A stretch of DNA of 64,000 nt from Zeus faber (Eukaryota; Chordata; Actinopteri; Zeiformes; Zeidae), in contig OY482854.1 of the NCBI GenBank assembly GCA_960531495.1, positions 33,790,293-33,854,292 of the forward strand. The letters run 5' to 3'. Position numbers and translations under genes: made by a program. Every line of letters starts with the position of its first letter. The first letter of the stretch is position 1. Shown here one piece after another: positions 12,399-64,000 of the stretch. The notes beneath the pieces were generated by a model, which was not told the DNA's origin, ran no database searches, and saw nothing but the letters and a program-made list of their open reading frames with translations.

Positions 12399-14073
12399 TT
12401 ATTGTGGTTGAGTTAATCAGATGTTGATCATTTGGGTAAATCAGAAGAGGAGAGAAATGGAAAAATAATGTAATTATGTTTTTACTTCGAAACACGTTCC
12501 ATGGTATTCAATGTTGTATTCTCTGTTGGGAATGTAATGTCAGTGGTGGTGTTGTTTTCTCAGACTTCCAAAGAGGATGTCTTTGAACTTTTTGCCACTG
12601 TCAAACTCTTGTGATAAAAACATCCGATCTAAACCCTGACTTAGTGACTGGTAGTGGACGGCACCCTGCCGTGCTATTGTTTAGTTTCAGAAGGAGACGT
12701 CAACCCTTCCTGTGTTCTGATTGGTCAGCTAGAGTCAGTCAGGAGCCTTCACCTTCCTGAGCCTCAGAAGGCCCTGCCCACCAGCTGGTGCGTCAATCAC
12801 ACTATTCATCTGTGTGTGTGTGTGTGTGTGTGTGTGGGTGTGGGTGGGTGTGGGTGTGGGTGGGGGGATGGGTGTGTTTTGCAGGAAGACCTCTGAAACT
12901 GGGTGTTTTTGCAGCATGCTGAAATGCTGAGCACACACCACATGGTCTCAGCAGGTTGTGAGTCAGTGGAGAAAGTTACAACAGTGTGTTTGTCTGTTTT
13001 CCAACGAGAGAGAGATTGAGGGAATGAGCGATTGAGCTCTGCCGCAGCTGAATCAGGATTCTGCACAAGGTAACAACAGTAATAATACTATAATGATATA
13101 TAATAATAGTACTTCTATCCTGAGGATACCAACACTGGTTGTGTAATGACTCTGTCAGGCTCTGAGGCAGTGATCTCATACTTCTACTGAAAATAGCTGA
13201 TTCATTGTGTTGTGGTCAACTCCTGTTTCCGGCATTCTGTTTGTGGACTTAAAATTTCAAATAGACTTTTGAAAAACTCTGGAGCTGAAATTTGTTGGAT
13301 GGCTTGGGCTAAATCCCTGATCTTCAGCTCGCTGAGTTTGCACACATCATCTATGCACTTCTTAACAACCTGACAAACGTCTAATATCTTATTGTTTTAG
13401 CAGAAATGTCAAGAGTTTAGCACTTTGACAAGGTTCCACTGCTTTTATAGAATACATTAAAACACGTTTGTGTTACTTGTCCATTTTCTTCTTTTTTGTG
13501 ACTTTATACAGAAATATGAAAAAATGAAATAGAAGTGGGTACGCAACACATTGACGGACTAAAGGGAAGAGGTTCCAACACTGATGTATCGTTGGTAGAC
13601 AGTGTTCAACTTCTCTTGATGTGAAGCTCCATGAAGCTCTGTAAAACCACTGAAGCTTCATGAATCTCCACAATGGTCCATGATGCTCCATGAGGCCACA
13701 CAAGACTCTAGTGAAGCTCCATGAAGCTTATATTACGCTTCATGGAGCTTAACACACATGATTGCGGTTTCATCGATATGGTTATGTAAATTATATTTTA
13801 ATACAGTGAAATGAGAAGTCCATATTTGAATTTTATTTATATTTTTTTGAATAACAGAATCAATACAGCATAATACATTATGTTGCATACAGTGGTTAGA
13901 GTATTGGACTGAGTAACCATAAGAGTAAAATATAAGAAGTTAGAATAAGAGGCAGGGAGTCTATGTTCAGGTAGGAATTTCTGAAGCATCCTCAGTATCT
14001 GGTGGCAGAAGATGGAGGCAAGCCTTCTGCGCTTAATCCTCTTTTATTAAACAGTGTTCCTCTTTCCTGACAG
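12399..14073. other. Sequence upstream of arhgef37 coding start; no gene seen
   Basis: Mostly unique sequence. It holds a (TG)n/(GGTG)n microsatellite (12811-12872), a short GAAGCTCCAT-type imperfect repeat near 13615-13750, and a perfect 14-bp inverted repeat (13714-13727 and 13737-13750, 9-nt spacer). No open frame resembles a protein. The promoter and any non-coding first exon of arhgef37 may lie here or further left; I cannot place them. CCTGACAG ending at 14073 looks like a 3' splice site 11 bases before the ATG, which suggests an upstream untranslated exon. Confidence 0.5.
12811..12872. repeat. (TG)n / (GGTG)n microsatellite
   Basis: A pure TG run passes into TGGG/GGTG-rich sequence. 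It lies between the minisatellites and the gene. Confidence 0.9.
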
Positions 14074-14084
14074 TAATCTCCAAC

Positions 14085-54117
<40,033 letters not shown>

Positions 54118-54270
54118 AGCGCAGATTTATTATTTACAAGTGGGGAGTATTTACACAAAAAATCCAGATTTTACAAAACAATGTCCCATTCCAGTGGAGA
54201 CATGGTAAAGTTAGAGAATGACGTGAGGCAGTTTTGTTTGGTTGTTTCCTTCAAGTTTGAAGTGTCTCCC
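54118..54270. repeat. Dispersed repeat, copy 2 (partner at 20805)
   Basis: Aligns with 20805-20945 in the same orientation (TTATTATTTACAAGTG, CCCATTCCAGTGGAGACATG, GTAAAGTTA). Confidence 0.5.
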
Positions 54271-54387
54271 CACTGTCAGTTAAGCAGCTCCTCAGGTTTG
54301 GGCCCCAGGTTCCAGGTTCTTCCTTGCTGTGTTTCAGGAACATCCTTCCAGTGACGTTTGGCTCAACTTACCTGGTAGGACAGAACA

Positions 54388-54746
54388 CTGTATGTGTGTG
54401 AAAAAGTAAGTACAGATACTTGACCAGGATATTAAAGTCTCCCATTAAAATGCTATTTGAGTCAGAGTATCTGGTTTTAAATGTACTGTAAGTAATGTAT
54501 GTATCCGAAGTAAAAGTAAATACTTTAAATTAAAATGTTAATTTAATTTGAAATCCAGTCGTTGAATCTCAGACTCGTTTATGAAAAAGACTCAAATTGA
54601 TGAGCGGTGATTTTACTTTATTCACGTAAGATAAGGTCTGGCTTTTATATTTTATTTAAAAAAAATGTAGTGGAGTAAAAGTAAAAGTGAAATACTCATG
54701 TAAAGAAGCACAGTAACAAAGTATTTCTTCACACACTTTATATCAG
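54388..54746. mobile_element. Candidate MITE rich in AGTAAAAGTAAA
   Basis: Ends look inversely repeated: GTGTGTGAAAAAGTAAGTAC on the left and GTATTTCTTCACACACTTTA on the right. The interior has repeated AAAAGTAAATAC and AGTAAAAGTAAAAGTG motifs like a common fish non-autonomous DNA transposon. Identification is by appearance only. Confidence 0.45.
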
Positions 54747-55059
54747 GTGGAGCTAGGTGGAGGAAGCTAACTGCAGATCTACACAGGTGGAGCTGGGTGG
54801 AGGAGGCTTACAGCGGATCTACACAAGTGGATGTTGTGACCCAAAAAGTCCAGCCCTGGATCTCTGGATGACGTTTACAGAGAAAAAGAAAAAACACTGG
54901 AACCGAACAGAGTCTGATGCGAAAAAGTTTGTGTATCTGAGCGTCAAGTACAGCACTACACTTTGAGTGGCTCCGGAAAACAGACTAACTAACCAATCTT
55001 TTGGTCTTCCTTATATCCTGAGATGTACTCGTCTTCAATTACATGTTCTGCCCCTTTCA

Positions 55060-55320
55060 GCGCCGGGAACCAATCACAGTCTTAGGGGTGTGTCCCAAGG
55101 AACCAATCACAGTCTTGTTACTATGGTGTCCTATTTTTTTGTGGTGGTTTTCTAAAGAACCAATCCTAGTCTTGTGGAGTGTGAACCACTCACAGTCCTG
55201 TTACCAGGCAGCTTCTCCTTTTGAGGGTGGTTCTTGAAGAACCAATCACAGTCTTTGTGGGGTGTGAACCAGTCACAGCCCTGTTACTAGGGATGTTCTA
55301 TTTTTTGGAAGGTTTCTTCA
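55060..55320. repeat. CCAAT-rich degenerate tandem repeat
   Basis: Six copies of a GAACCAATCACAGTC-type motif (near 55067, 55100, 55158, 55187, 55240, 55268) alternate with GTTACTATGGTGTCCTATTT-type sequence. Four keep an exact CCAAT. Confidence 0.7.
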
Positions 55321-55439
55321 ATGGTTCCTAGAATTATTGTGCCATATATGGGTATATGACCTTGGCCTCTTTTCTTTGTCTAAACTCAATTTGTTTGGCC
55401 TGTTTTTGTTGAAGACTTATTTTTGAGTTATATTTGTTA

Positions 55440-55632
55440 TGGGGATGGTAGCTCAGGTGATAGAGCTGGTGGTCTAGTGATCTAAAGGTTGCTGGTTCGA
55501 TCCCAGGCTCCTCCTGCTAGCACACTGTAGTGTCCTTGAGCAAGACACTTCGCTCCTGATGTCTGCATCCGTCAGTGATTGAACAATTGTAAGTCGCTTT
55601 GGATAAAAGCATCTGCGAAATGTATTAATTTC
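55440..55632 (+). mobile_element. tRNA-derived SINE with L2-type tail
   Basis: The tRNA-like head GGGATGGTAGCTCAGGTGAT holds an A box and GGTTCGATCCC a B box for RNA polymerase III. The body includes GTCCTTGAGCAAGACACTTC, and the 3' end GTCGCTTTGGATAAAAGCAT, then CTGCGAAATG. The tail is the same as the 3' end of the L2-like LINE at 28858, which would supply the reverse transcriptase. Confidence 0.88.
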
Positions 55633-56289
55633 ATTACTTCCCTTTTTGAGTTTTATAACATACATTTTAAAAAGGTTTTCATATACCTTGAATATTTGTG
55701 GTTTAGTATAACATGTCATCAGTTTCTCTTCTCATGTGGGGGCTAATAATTAACCACAACATGGAGCTTGGCACAGGAGGCTTACAGTAGATTTTCGCAC
55801 GTGGAACTGGGTGGAGGAGGCAGATCTATGCAGGTGGAGCTGGGTGGAGGGGGTTTTTACAAAGCACTGTCTAGTGGAAAAGGCGCCACCCAGTGGAGAC
55901 TTGAGTTAGTGCCCAAAGTGAATACTTTTGTAGCTAAATCAAGTGTTAGTGTCCTTTTGAGGAGAGACTGTACATTATTTTAAAATATTATTTTAAATAT
56001 TTGAAACTTCATTTCTTAATTGAAAAAGGTCATGAGTTGTTTTTATTTTTAATGCAAAGAAGTTAAATGCATTAAAATGGCGGCTAGTGAACTTCCCGGT
56101 GGGAGAAAAAACGCTGACTCCCTCCTCACGGAGAGGGAGGAAGTTGCGTCAGGAAGTCATTGCATGTCCAGGACCATGGGCTGGGTTCACTTTATAACCA
56201 GGTAAAGGGTGTGTGTGTGAACAGTGAAACCCATTTCACTGGCAGTTTATCAGCCACTGTACAGAGATTAACAAGTTAATCAGTAAACC
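55633..56289. other. Intergenic sequence
   Basis: Short repeated GGTGGAGCTGGGTGGAGGAG motifs occur here (55795-55855) and at 54750-54830. No gene. Confidence 0.6.
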
Positions 56290-56360
56290 ACATACACACA
56301 AATACACACACACACACACACACACATACACATACACATACACACACACATACACACACT
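56290..56360. repeat. (CA)n microsatellite, interrupted
   Basis: CACACA runs with ATACA interruptions. Confidence 0.9.
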
Positions 56361-56589
56361 AAAACCCAGGGCAACGCCCTTCATGTCAGGTTTTTATTTT
56401 TACAAAGCCTAACCCTTTGTTGATGATACTTTGATCAAAGACAAACCTTCACTTAAATACCATAAAATTGACTTAAATACCATCACATGAAAATGTTAAA
56501 CTTGACTTAAATACCTTAACCTGAGTACCTTAAACCTGACTTAAATACCTTAACTTGAGTACCTTAAACTTGGCTTCAATACCTTAACT

Positions 56590-57640
56590 AAAATAGACCC
56601 CTGTCCATCCAGACTCCATCCATCCATCCATCCAGACCCCCGTCCATCCGTGAACAGTAAAATACATTTCATTGGAAGTTTATCAGCCACTGTAGATAGA
56701 TTAACAACTTAATCAGTAAGCCACATAAACTGAAACCCAGGGCAACGGCCTTCATGTCAGGTTTTTCTTTTTACAAACCCTAACCCTTTAGTTGATGACA
56801 CTTTGATCAAAGACAGACCTTCACTTAAATACCTTAAACTTAACTTCAATACCTTCACTTAGATAATGTGGGAGAGACAGAAAGAGGGAGAGACAAAGAG
56901 AAGGAGAGGCAGAAAGGGGAAGGGAGGTCAGTGTTTCATGTTATTATTGCTGCACATTCCTTCATTCCACACAGAGCTGAACCATGTGACCCCCCCCCCA
57001 GAGACCATCCGTCCATCCAGACCTCACTCATCCAGAACCCACCCCTCCCGACGCCACCTGTCCAGACCTCGGTCCACCCATCAATCCAGAGCCCCGTCCA
57101 TCCAGACCCCTGTCCATCCGGACCCAATCCATCCAGGCCCCCTGTTCATCCAGCCATCCAGACTCCGTCCACCCATACGCCACCCATCCAGACCCCTGTC
57201 CATCCATCCATCCAGACCCCCATCCAGCCAGTCTCCTGTCCATCCAGAACCCATCCATCCAGACCCGTTCATTCCAAACCCCACCCATCCAGACCCCTAT
57301 CTATCCATCCATCCAGACCCCACACCTCCAGACCCCACCCATCCAGACCCCACCCATTCAGACCCCTGTCCATCCGTCCATCCAGACCTCACTCATCCAG
57401 ACCCCACCCCTCCAGATCCCACCCATCCAGACCCCTGTCCATCCGTCCATCCAGACCCCTGTCCATCAGTCCATCCAGACCTGGTCCATCCAAACCATAC
57501 CCATCCAGACCCCTGTCAATCCATCTATCCACCCCGTCGACGGATGAACGGATGGACTGGATGGACTGTCTATCCAGACCCGGTCCATCCAGACCCCGTC
57601 ATCCAGACCCCGTCCATCCAGACCCCACCCCTTCACCTGC
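56590..57640. repeat. CATCCAGACCCC minisatellite
   Basis: A small block at 56590-56650 and a main block at 57000-57640 of units around CATCCAGACCCC, CCTGTCCATC and CCATCCATCC. A 140-bp duplicated passage (GTTTATCAGCCACTGTA...ACTTAAATACCTTAAAC-type) lies at 56230-56530 and 56670-56850. Pro/His/Ser-rich frames of up to 287 codons are repeat translations. Confidence 0.88.
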
Positions 57641-58987
57641 CAGACTGGGGGGGCGCACCTTGTTTATCATCACATTAGTACTGTATGTGTTCAACAAGCA
57701 CAGGAGGAGTTTAACCTTTATGCTGCACTAAGAAAACACTGTGTGTGTGTGTCACATTTGTATATGTGTGTATAACTGGATTTGTGACTTTGTCTGTGCC
57801 ATCCTCTTTTGTTTGAAATTCCTTCAGACCAACTGTCATAATAGAATTCCACGGACCGTACCACTCTTCTGTAGAGAGGGAGGGGGCCCTTACAGCTAAG
57901 CCTTAAAGTAAAACTTCACTTTTACTAACGTTCTAAGACATGTGTGGGCAAAGTTGAAGAGTTTTGCAGACCATGTGAGGGGCTGAATTCCAAGTTTACA
58001 CCGTTCTTCTTAGTTATTCAAATCCGGGAGCATTTTTCAAGTAGAAATTCTCAGTATGGCACAGGCTGGTCCTTCAGCCTGGATCTATGCTTTTATTGAT
58101 GTTCATGACAGAGAAGGTTTTGGATCCAAACAGTACCTGCTTTGTGCCGGTTGTCTTGTGTTTGGAAACTTGGCCTCCTTCCAAGAGGCATAGAACTCAG
58201 GCAGAGTGGACGTCTCAAACTTGTCTCTGAGTGTAGAGTCGCAGAAACGTAGATATTATATCTGCTAATGTTTTACACCGCAATCACTACTGGAAATGGC
58301 TCAAGACGTGCTGAAATGTGTATTGGTATCAGCAGTGGGGTCTGCCTCTCCTCATGCTGTTAAATGGCCCATTACACAGAGAAAATGGCCAGAGAATGGC
58401 TGGAGAAAGTGATAACCTCAAGTGCTATAATCCTGATAATTTAGATCATGTACTAATAATAATATCTAATATATTGCAATTATAATATCGTAATATATGA
58501 TATAATATAATAATAAGTTGAAGCTCTGAATGTTGAGCACAGGGTTCTGGCTAAACAGGGTTGAGAAAGATTTTGATTTATTTTGTTTCCTTAATTTCTT
58601 ACTTGTATGGAAAATGAAATCTTACAGAACTCAGAGATGTTTTTTTCTCCTCCAGACAGCACAGAGCTGTGCTGGTTTTCTTATGTTTTTATTTTTGAGT
58701 TTTATGTTATGTTATTTAGTTTATTGTTGTTATTTAAGAGTAGAGAATTTTTGAGAGTTTGGCCAATCCTGAAAGAAAATTGATCAGGACGAGCACCAGT
58801 GTCTTCCTAGTCGTGTACCTGGGTCTAAAAACAAAAAGCTCAAATGAGAAGGTTAGCCCTAAATCAATAAACCACCTCTTGAGTTGTGAAATCAACCCCT
58901 CTGACCTGCTCCCCTGAACAAAAAGGTTCTCAATGGACTTCTGTGCAAAAGGGACAGGCCTCCCCTACACTAGGATCCAGATATGCC
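57641..58987. other. Intergenic sequence
   Basis: AT-rich with no confident gene or element. The stretch 57850-58300 could be an old transposon remnant, but I could not align it with anything. Confidence 0.5.
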
Positions 58988-59123
58988 ACATTACATTTAG
59001 CAGACGCTTTTAGTGTCTTGCTCAAGGACACTACAGCATGCTAGCAGGAGGAGCCTGGGATCAATCCAGCAACCTTTAGATTACTAGACGACCAGCTCTA
59101 CCGCCTGAGCTACCATCCACATG
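58988..59123 (-). mobile_element. tRNA-derived SINE, antisense and internally shortened
   Basis: Reverse of the 55440 family: CATTTAGCAGACGCTTTT, GTGTCTTGCTCAAGGACACT, CTAGCAGGAGGAGCCTGGGA, then GAGCTACCATCC at the head. It lacks the stretch before the tail that the 55440 copy has. Confidence 0.85.
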
Positions 59124-59129
59124 TACAAT

Positions 59130-59950
59130 CCTCCACTGGAGGTCACCGTCTGCTTATCAACAAGGGTTTGTACAGGTGTCGCCAGCTGCCATTCGGTGAA
59201 GAGCCTGGACCAAAACACTCAGTCCGCCTAGATGCCTTTCATCCCTTCTAGAGTGTGTGATATGTTTTTTTGCTTTTTTGCTGATAGTGTCCAACTCGCC
59301 CAGCATTGGAACTGCGAAAGACAGAAAGACCCCACCCCAGTCCCCGTCAGTCACCTATAGCGGAAGAGACAGATAGGGGAAAACATACTCACATTAATCA
59401 TCGCACCGGTCAGATAGAGTAAGGGTCTCAACAAATGCTCTCAGGGGCCTCGGCAGGGATGCACAGACCTCTTCCACCAATCTCTCCTGGAACCTTGTGG
59501 AACGTATGTCAGTGAACTTTCCCAACCTGTCTGTCATTGTCCCCAGCAAATGGCCCGGCTAAACAATGCCAGTCTCGTGCAGACTGTACCCCAGGCTGGG
59601 TAATCATAGGCTCTGAGTGTAGCTGTGTAGCAGTCTCTGTGCAGCCTGGATCCTGAAAGTCATTATTCAGGAGGAAATGTCAACAAACCCCTGTCCTCCC
59701 TTGTGCACTGGCAGATACAAATCAGGTGCCTTGAACCAGTGCTGTCCTAACCCAAAAAGGTCCACAATGGATCTCTGCAGCTGTTGTATTAGGGCCATTG
59801 GTGGAGGTAAGACTATCAGTCTGTGTCCAAGGGCCGAGGCAACCAATTTATTGGTAACCAGCACTCTTTTTTTCTTTTTTTTTTTTTTTATCCGTGCTGT
59901 CAGCATGCTGGGCATACAACACAGAGGATTTGTATGCCATTACATCTAGG
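59130..59950 (-). mobile_element. L1/Tx1-group LINE fragment
   Basis: Minus strand reads RSIVDLFGLGQHWFKAPDLY and LPVHKGGQGFVD, the post-RT region found in fish L1/Tx1-type LINEs, followed in other frames by IQAAQRLLHSYTQ-type sequence. It is a short, decayed 3' portion; the ends are approximate. Confidence 0.65.
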
Positions 59951-60394
59951 ACAGAGTTAGTCTGCAAGTGGAGTTCAAGTTCTCAACCTGCAATGCAACT
60001 CTTTATGAATTCTTAAATCATCAAGAACTGCTGCAATAACTTTGTCCTGTGGATGCTCTGTAGAAAAACAAGAGCACAGTTTGGGTTATGGAGAGCCACC
60101 ACCAATCCCCCTCTTTGGAGAACTATTTATCATGTTTGGGTCTATAAACAACTAATCACTACTCCAAGAGGGGGGGAATCACCACGGTGAGACAAATAAA
60201 CATAGAAACAAACAACATTTACACTAAAACATGAACATTGGACGACAACATGTATTGAAAAACAGTGAATTAGGTCCAGGGAAACTGGAACTACAACTGA
60301 TCACGTGGCCTCTTCCTGTCAAAGTTATGGCAGTAAATGAGGGAGGAAAGCAGAGGAAAGCACCCCAGGTTGCTGGGGTGCACTCCAAGCAGGT
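59951..60394. other. Intergenic sequence
   Basis: No gene or element recognised; contains GTGCGTGCGTGCATGTGTGT next to the L1 3' end. Confidence 0.5.
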
Positions 60395-63300
60395 GTGCGT
60401 GCGTGCATGTGTGTGTAAGATGTCCACCGGTGAGTGTACATAACTTATCCCCATTGGTACTGGTGAAGAAGGTGGGTATTATGTCGCGGCGTCTCCAAGC
60501 AGCGCAAGGGACCCCAAAGCCCCCCCGAACTCCCCAGCCGTGTGGACAACCCTTGGCTGCAGGAGTTCCCCGGGTACCCCGCCCTGCGGCCACGGAAGAC
60601 ACCCGGGCCTCCAGAGAAGCCAGAGGGTCGTGGAGCAACTCCTATGCCCAGCCCAAGGAGCATGACCAAGTCCCAGGGAGCACGGGGAGTCCCCGCACCC
60701 CAGGGGCGCACACATACAACCAACCCCCGGGCGCAGGCACAAGATGCAGCCGCTGGCACAGAACCCGGGCCACGGGCGCAAGGCATGGACCACGCGGTGA
60801 CAGACCGACATCCCGCCCAAGCCGCCCGCCCCACGGGCGGCCCGGCAGGACCACCACGCCCACCCACGCCCGCACAAGAGGGGAGGCCCGCCCCACCGCA
60901 GCCGACCAGACGCCCTGCCGGCGTGAGTACCAAGTTACCATACACATAGCAGCAAGTGCCCAGCACGGGGCACCTCGATGTTACACCCCCCCGCCCCCAG
61001 GCGGCCACCAGGTATACAGGCCCTCCGCCACCCCCAGCATCCGGGGCGCCTGCCACAGAGAAACCCCGCCGCAGAAGCAAAAGGCCAACAGCCGCCCCCC
61101 ACACCCCAACCCACACCCACAACAACAAGCAAAGCCCCGGGAGGGGCCCAGCGGCGCTCTCCACAGCCCCGCCAGGTCACAGCACATCCCAAGCCACCAG
61201 GCGCAAGCCGTCAGGACTCTAGCCAGGCTGGGAGGGGGGGCCCACCCGACCGCCGCCTGGCCAACCACGCCCCCACACACCGACCTGCCAGCTACCGGCC
61301 ACCCCGGGGGAAAAAAAAAAAAAAGAAAAACCCCAGTGCTCAATGTGTGCTGTTGGTAACTGCAGTTAAAATTGCAGGGTTGGGGGTGCGAGTCCTTCAG
61401 GCAAGTCGAACCAGGATCACTCGCACCCCTCCTGTCCCGCAGTCGGTCTAATGCAGTGTTGTTTGGAGTAGGATTGGTGTACCAGTGTATGTGTTCTTAG
61501 CTAATGTGAGTGGGATTACATTTTTTGGGATGGACGAGAAGCACGCTTGGGCAGGAGCATGACAGGCAAGATGGCAGCGCCCGCCGCATCCCCACCCACA
61601 TAGCCTGCACCCCGCCCATCCCGCAAGCCCTCGGTCTATTGTGTGGTGTATGTGCTGAGTATGAGTTTTGGCACTGGGAGAGATAGGCGAGTCGCGACCG
61701 GATCGATCCAGGAGCGCAGCAGGCCAGGGAGCAACCACGCAGACCCCCGGACCCGAACGTGCCCCAGTGCGCCCACCTCCTGTACCTGGTGGCAGCCAAC
61801 CCACAGCAATCAGCCAAGGGCGCAGAGCGTCCGCCATGCGCCTCCGCCATGTCGGGCAGCTCAGCTCCCCATCAGGCCCTTGTCAGCCCCCAGCCACCGA
61901 GCATGTAGACTACAGAACAGAGGGCGGCATACGGCACCCTCACCCACAGCCCGACCCCCCAGCGACGAGCACCCCACGCACGAGAGCGTCAGAGGGCAGG
62001 TACCTCGGCAGCCTGGTGTGATGACAGGAGACCGCCACCCACGAAGGAGGCCACATGGTGAGCCCCGCGCCTAGCACAGCCAGCCAGGTTCAGGACTCAG
62101 GTTGACAGGACCAGACGGAACGCCTAACCAGCCCCGGCAGGACGGGCCACCACCCTCTCCTTTGCCTGAGTTGAGCTGGCCTGTCTCTGGGGGTGGGGGG
62201 GGGGACCAACGGTCCAACGGTTCTGGAGGGACCAACGGTCCAACCCGAGCCAGAACCCACAACCACGCTCGGAACCCACACACGGACACCAGCTGTAGGT
62301 ACTAACCGGGAGCACGTCCCCTCCCCCCACCCCACCCCCACCCCCGGAGACAGGCCAGCTCAACTCAGGCAAAGGAGCGGGCGCCACCAGGAGGGCCCCC
62401 ACATGCCCCAAAGCGCAACGCCATTGCACCGACTTAGGAAGACTCAAGTATTACATGATGGCGTTATGTCAGTGATAAAAGTTGCCCATATTCCATTAAA
62501 TGAATCAAAATTGTTTTGGGATACTGCCAATAGTTTTTCCATTGAGATGTAATCTATTAATAACTGCAACCATTGGGATGTGGTGAGATTATCTATATTT
62601 TTCCAATTAAGTAATATAGTTTTTATTGGCCATTGTTAAGGCGATCAAAATGGGTTGGTGGTGTTTCAGTGGTGGGTCGACTGAGGAGAGGTCACCTAAG
62701 AAGACATAGACGAGGAGAATGGAATGCTGCGACCCAGAAGGGTTGATAGCATCTTGGTGATGTTGGTCCAGAATGCTAGGATAGGTGGGCGGATCCAGAA
62801 GGCATGAAAGTAGTCATCTCTGGTATCAAGGGAACAGTGGGAGAAAATGTCTTCATCCACAAATCCCATTTTGAACATTTTGTGTTCCGTGATATGGGCT
62901 CTGTGCAAAATCTTATATTGGATGAGTTGCATTTTGGAGTTGCGGGTCACAGAGAAGATGTTGTTGGAAATAAGCTTCCACAGGTTGATATCGGTGGGAA
63001 CAGCAAGGTCTCTTTCCCATTTCATTGTAGGTAAAGATAGGGTGTCGTATTTTCTGATAAAAGTTTGTATATTCTGGAAAAGGGATTTTTCAAGTGACCG
63101 ATATGAATGAGATATTCAATCATTTCAGGTAGGATGTTGTTCGTCAATTTGATTTTAACTTTTAGAGACTATAATTATTGTTGGAATTGAAGGGGCCATG
63201 GCCATCGATATTATACCTTTGGGTTAAAGTTGGGAAGGATATAAGCAAATTGTTTTCAAAATGTTTTCAAAGATGAGTAATTCCTTGTCTTTTCCAAGAC

Positions 63301-63598
63301 CTAAAGATTTTTGGTCTGTTTTTAACCAAGAAATCCTGGTTGTGCTAGATTGGCATGAATTTGTTTGGAGATAGAGTGTGACCACTGAGTTTCAGGAATT
63401 TCCACCAGGCTGACAGAGTTGTTGCGACAAGTGGGTTTTTAAAGCAATTATGTTTCCTTATAAATTCAGTAAGGAATGGGAGATCGGATAATGATAACTC
63501 CTGACATTGAGATTGTTCAATGTCTCGCCATCCATGGGCTAATTGTTGCTCTGGTTGTAACCATTTAAGTATAAATTGAAGATGGTTTGCTAGATAGT
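60395..63598 (-). mobile_element. L1-group LINE, 5'-truncated, with long GC-rich 3' UTR
   Basis: On the minus strand from 63598 the ORF2 C-terminus is readable in pieces: HGWRDIEQSQCQ, NPLVATTLSAWWKFLKLS, then the open frame 63025-62696 with MKWERDLAVPTDINLWKLIS, MQLIQYKILHRAHITEHKMF and FHAFWIRPPILAFWTNITK. This matches the L1 ORF2 C-terminal region. The rest (62640-60460) is very GC-rich and lacks coding signal; its last kilobase equals 47196-48130 in inverted orientation. A poly-A/GA stretch lies at 61312-61329. At least two frame breaks are visible in ORF2. Confidence 0.75.
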
Positions 63599-64000
63599 AG
63601 TGTTAGGCCCACAGCCTCCCAGCACCACTAGAGGCCGCTCTTGCCTCATCTGCAGCTCCCCCCTTGAGCCAATTGCACACACCTGGGATCAAATACCTGC
63701 ATCACTCCACACAGTATTTAGTCTCCAGCTTCCCAGTTATTCTTTGCCAGACCGTCAACTAGCTTACCCGAGTTGAATAGCTACTGGCTCCATTCCTAGT
63801 TCCAAGTTCCTAGCGCCTAGCTCCTAGTGCTTGTTTCAAGTGGCTAGTGTATGTCTCTTTGTTTCGTCTTCCCCTTACCTGCTTGTCTCCTCTCGTCGAC
63901 CCAGTCTGTCCGATTTACCTGCTTGTCTCCTCTCGTCGACCCAGTCTGTCCGATTTACCTGCTTGTCTCTGCTCGTTGACCAAGGTTGTCCGTCCTTCTC
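63599..64000. other. Unclassified sequence at right edge, with a 40-bp tandem repeat
   Basis: Starts GTGTTAGGCCCACAGCCTCC. From 63875 a 40-bp unit (TTACCTGCTTGTCTCCTCTC plus 20 more) is repeated three times up to the edge. The first part looks like an LTR or other promoter-bearing repeat end, but the window stops before this can be judged. Confidence 0.5.

Noticed and set aside
55440-55510. Functional tRNA gene
   Set aside because: A and B boxes are present but the sequence continues into a SINE body and L2-type tail; a second dispersed copy exists.
56866-57731. Pro/His/Ser-rich proteins of 270 and 287 codons
   Set aside because: Two overlapping frames of the CATCCAGACCCC minisatellite, with no conserved domain.
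63599-64000. LTR of a retroelement
   Set aside because: Only one end is in the window, with no second copy, target duplication or coding part; left unclassified.

Overview
This is teleost fish DNA. The only host gene I can recognise is arhgef37, on the + strand. It encodes a Rho-GEF with DH, BAR and two SH3 domains, and I can place 13 coding exons between 14085 and 52598. They join in consistent phase into 796 codons plus a stop. Everything else is tandem repeats and transposable elements (TEs) typical of ray-finned fish: hAT and Tc1 DNA transposons, at least six LINE lineages, tRNA-derived SINEs and one Ty3/gypsy-like LTR fossil. The species cannot be told from the sequence.

Layout. Bases 1-10192 are a 33-bp minisatellite of about 309 units that runs off the left edge. 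A 10-bp array (10237-10996) and a 21-bp array (11165-12398) follow. About 1.7 kb of mostly unique sequence leads to the first coding exon. Exons 1-11 (14085-27773) are fairly compact, but tandem arrays sit against many splice sites: (GT)n five bases before exon 2, a 2.8-kb 20-bp array filling intron 3, (GT)n in intron 4, and arrays starting at the donors of introns 9, 10 and 11.

Intron 11 (15.8 kb) was a short CCCTAGAC-rich minisatellite that has been split by insertions. The first is a 10-kb hAT composite carrying three LINEs, one of which has an unbroken EN-RT frame of over 1000 codons. The second is a smaller hAT with the same 8-bp target duplication, carrying an inverted piece of intron 8 of this same gene. 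An unidentified repeat and a Tc1 element complete the intron. Intron 12 (8.6 kb) is mostly an old LTR element stuffed with LINEs; its right end lies about 22 bp from exon 13.

Downstream of the gene (53.1-64 kb) I see no host gene. There are microsatellites, a CCAAT-rich repeat cluster, two opposed copies of one tRNA-SINE, a Pro/His-encoding minisatellite, two L1-group LINE fragments and an unclassified 40-bp tandem repeat at the edge.

I see no new multi-gene system. The strongest unusual signals are the intron-8 fragment carried inside a hAT in intron 11, two hATs at the same 8-mer, the intact LINE, and the crowding of tandem arrays on the splice sites of one gene.
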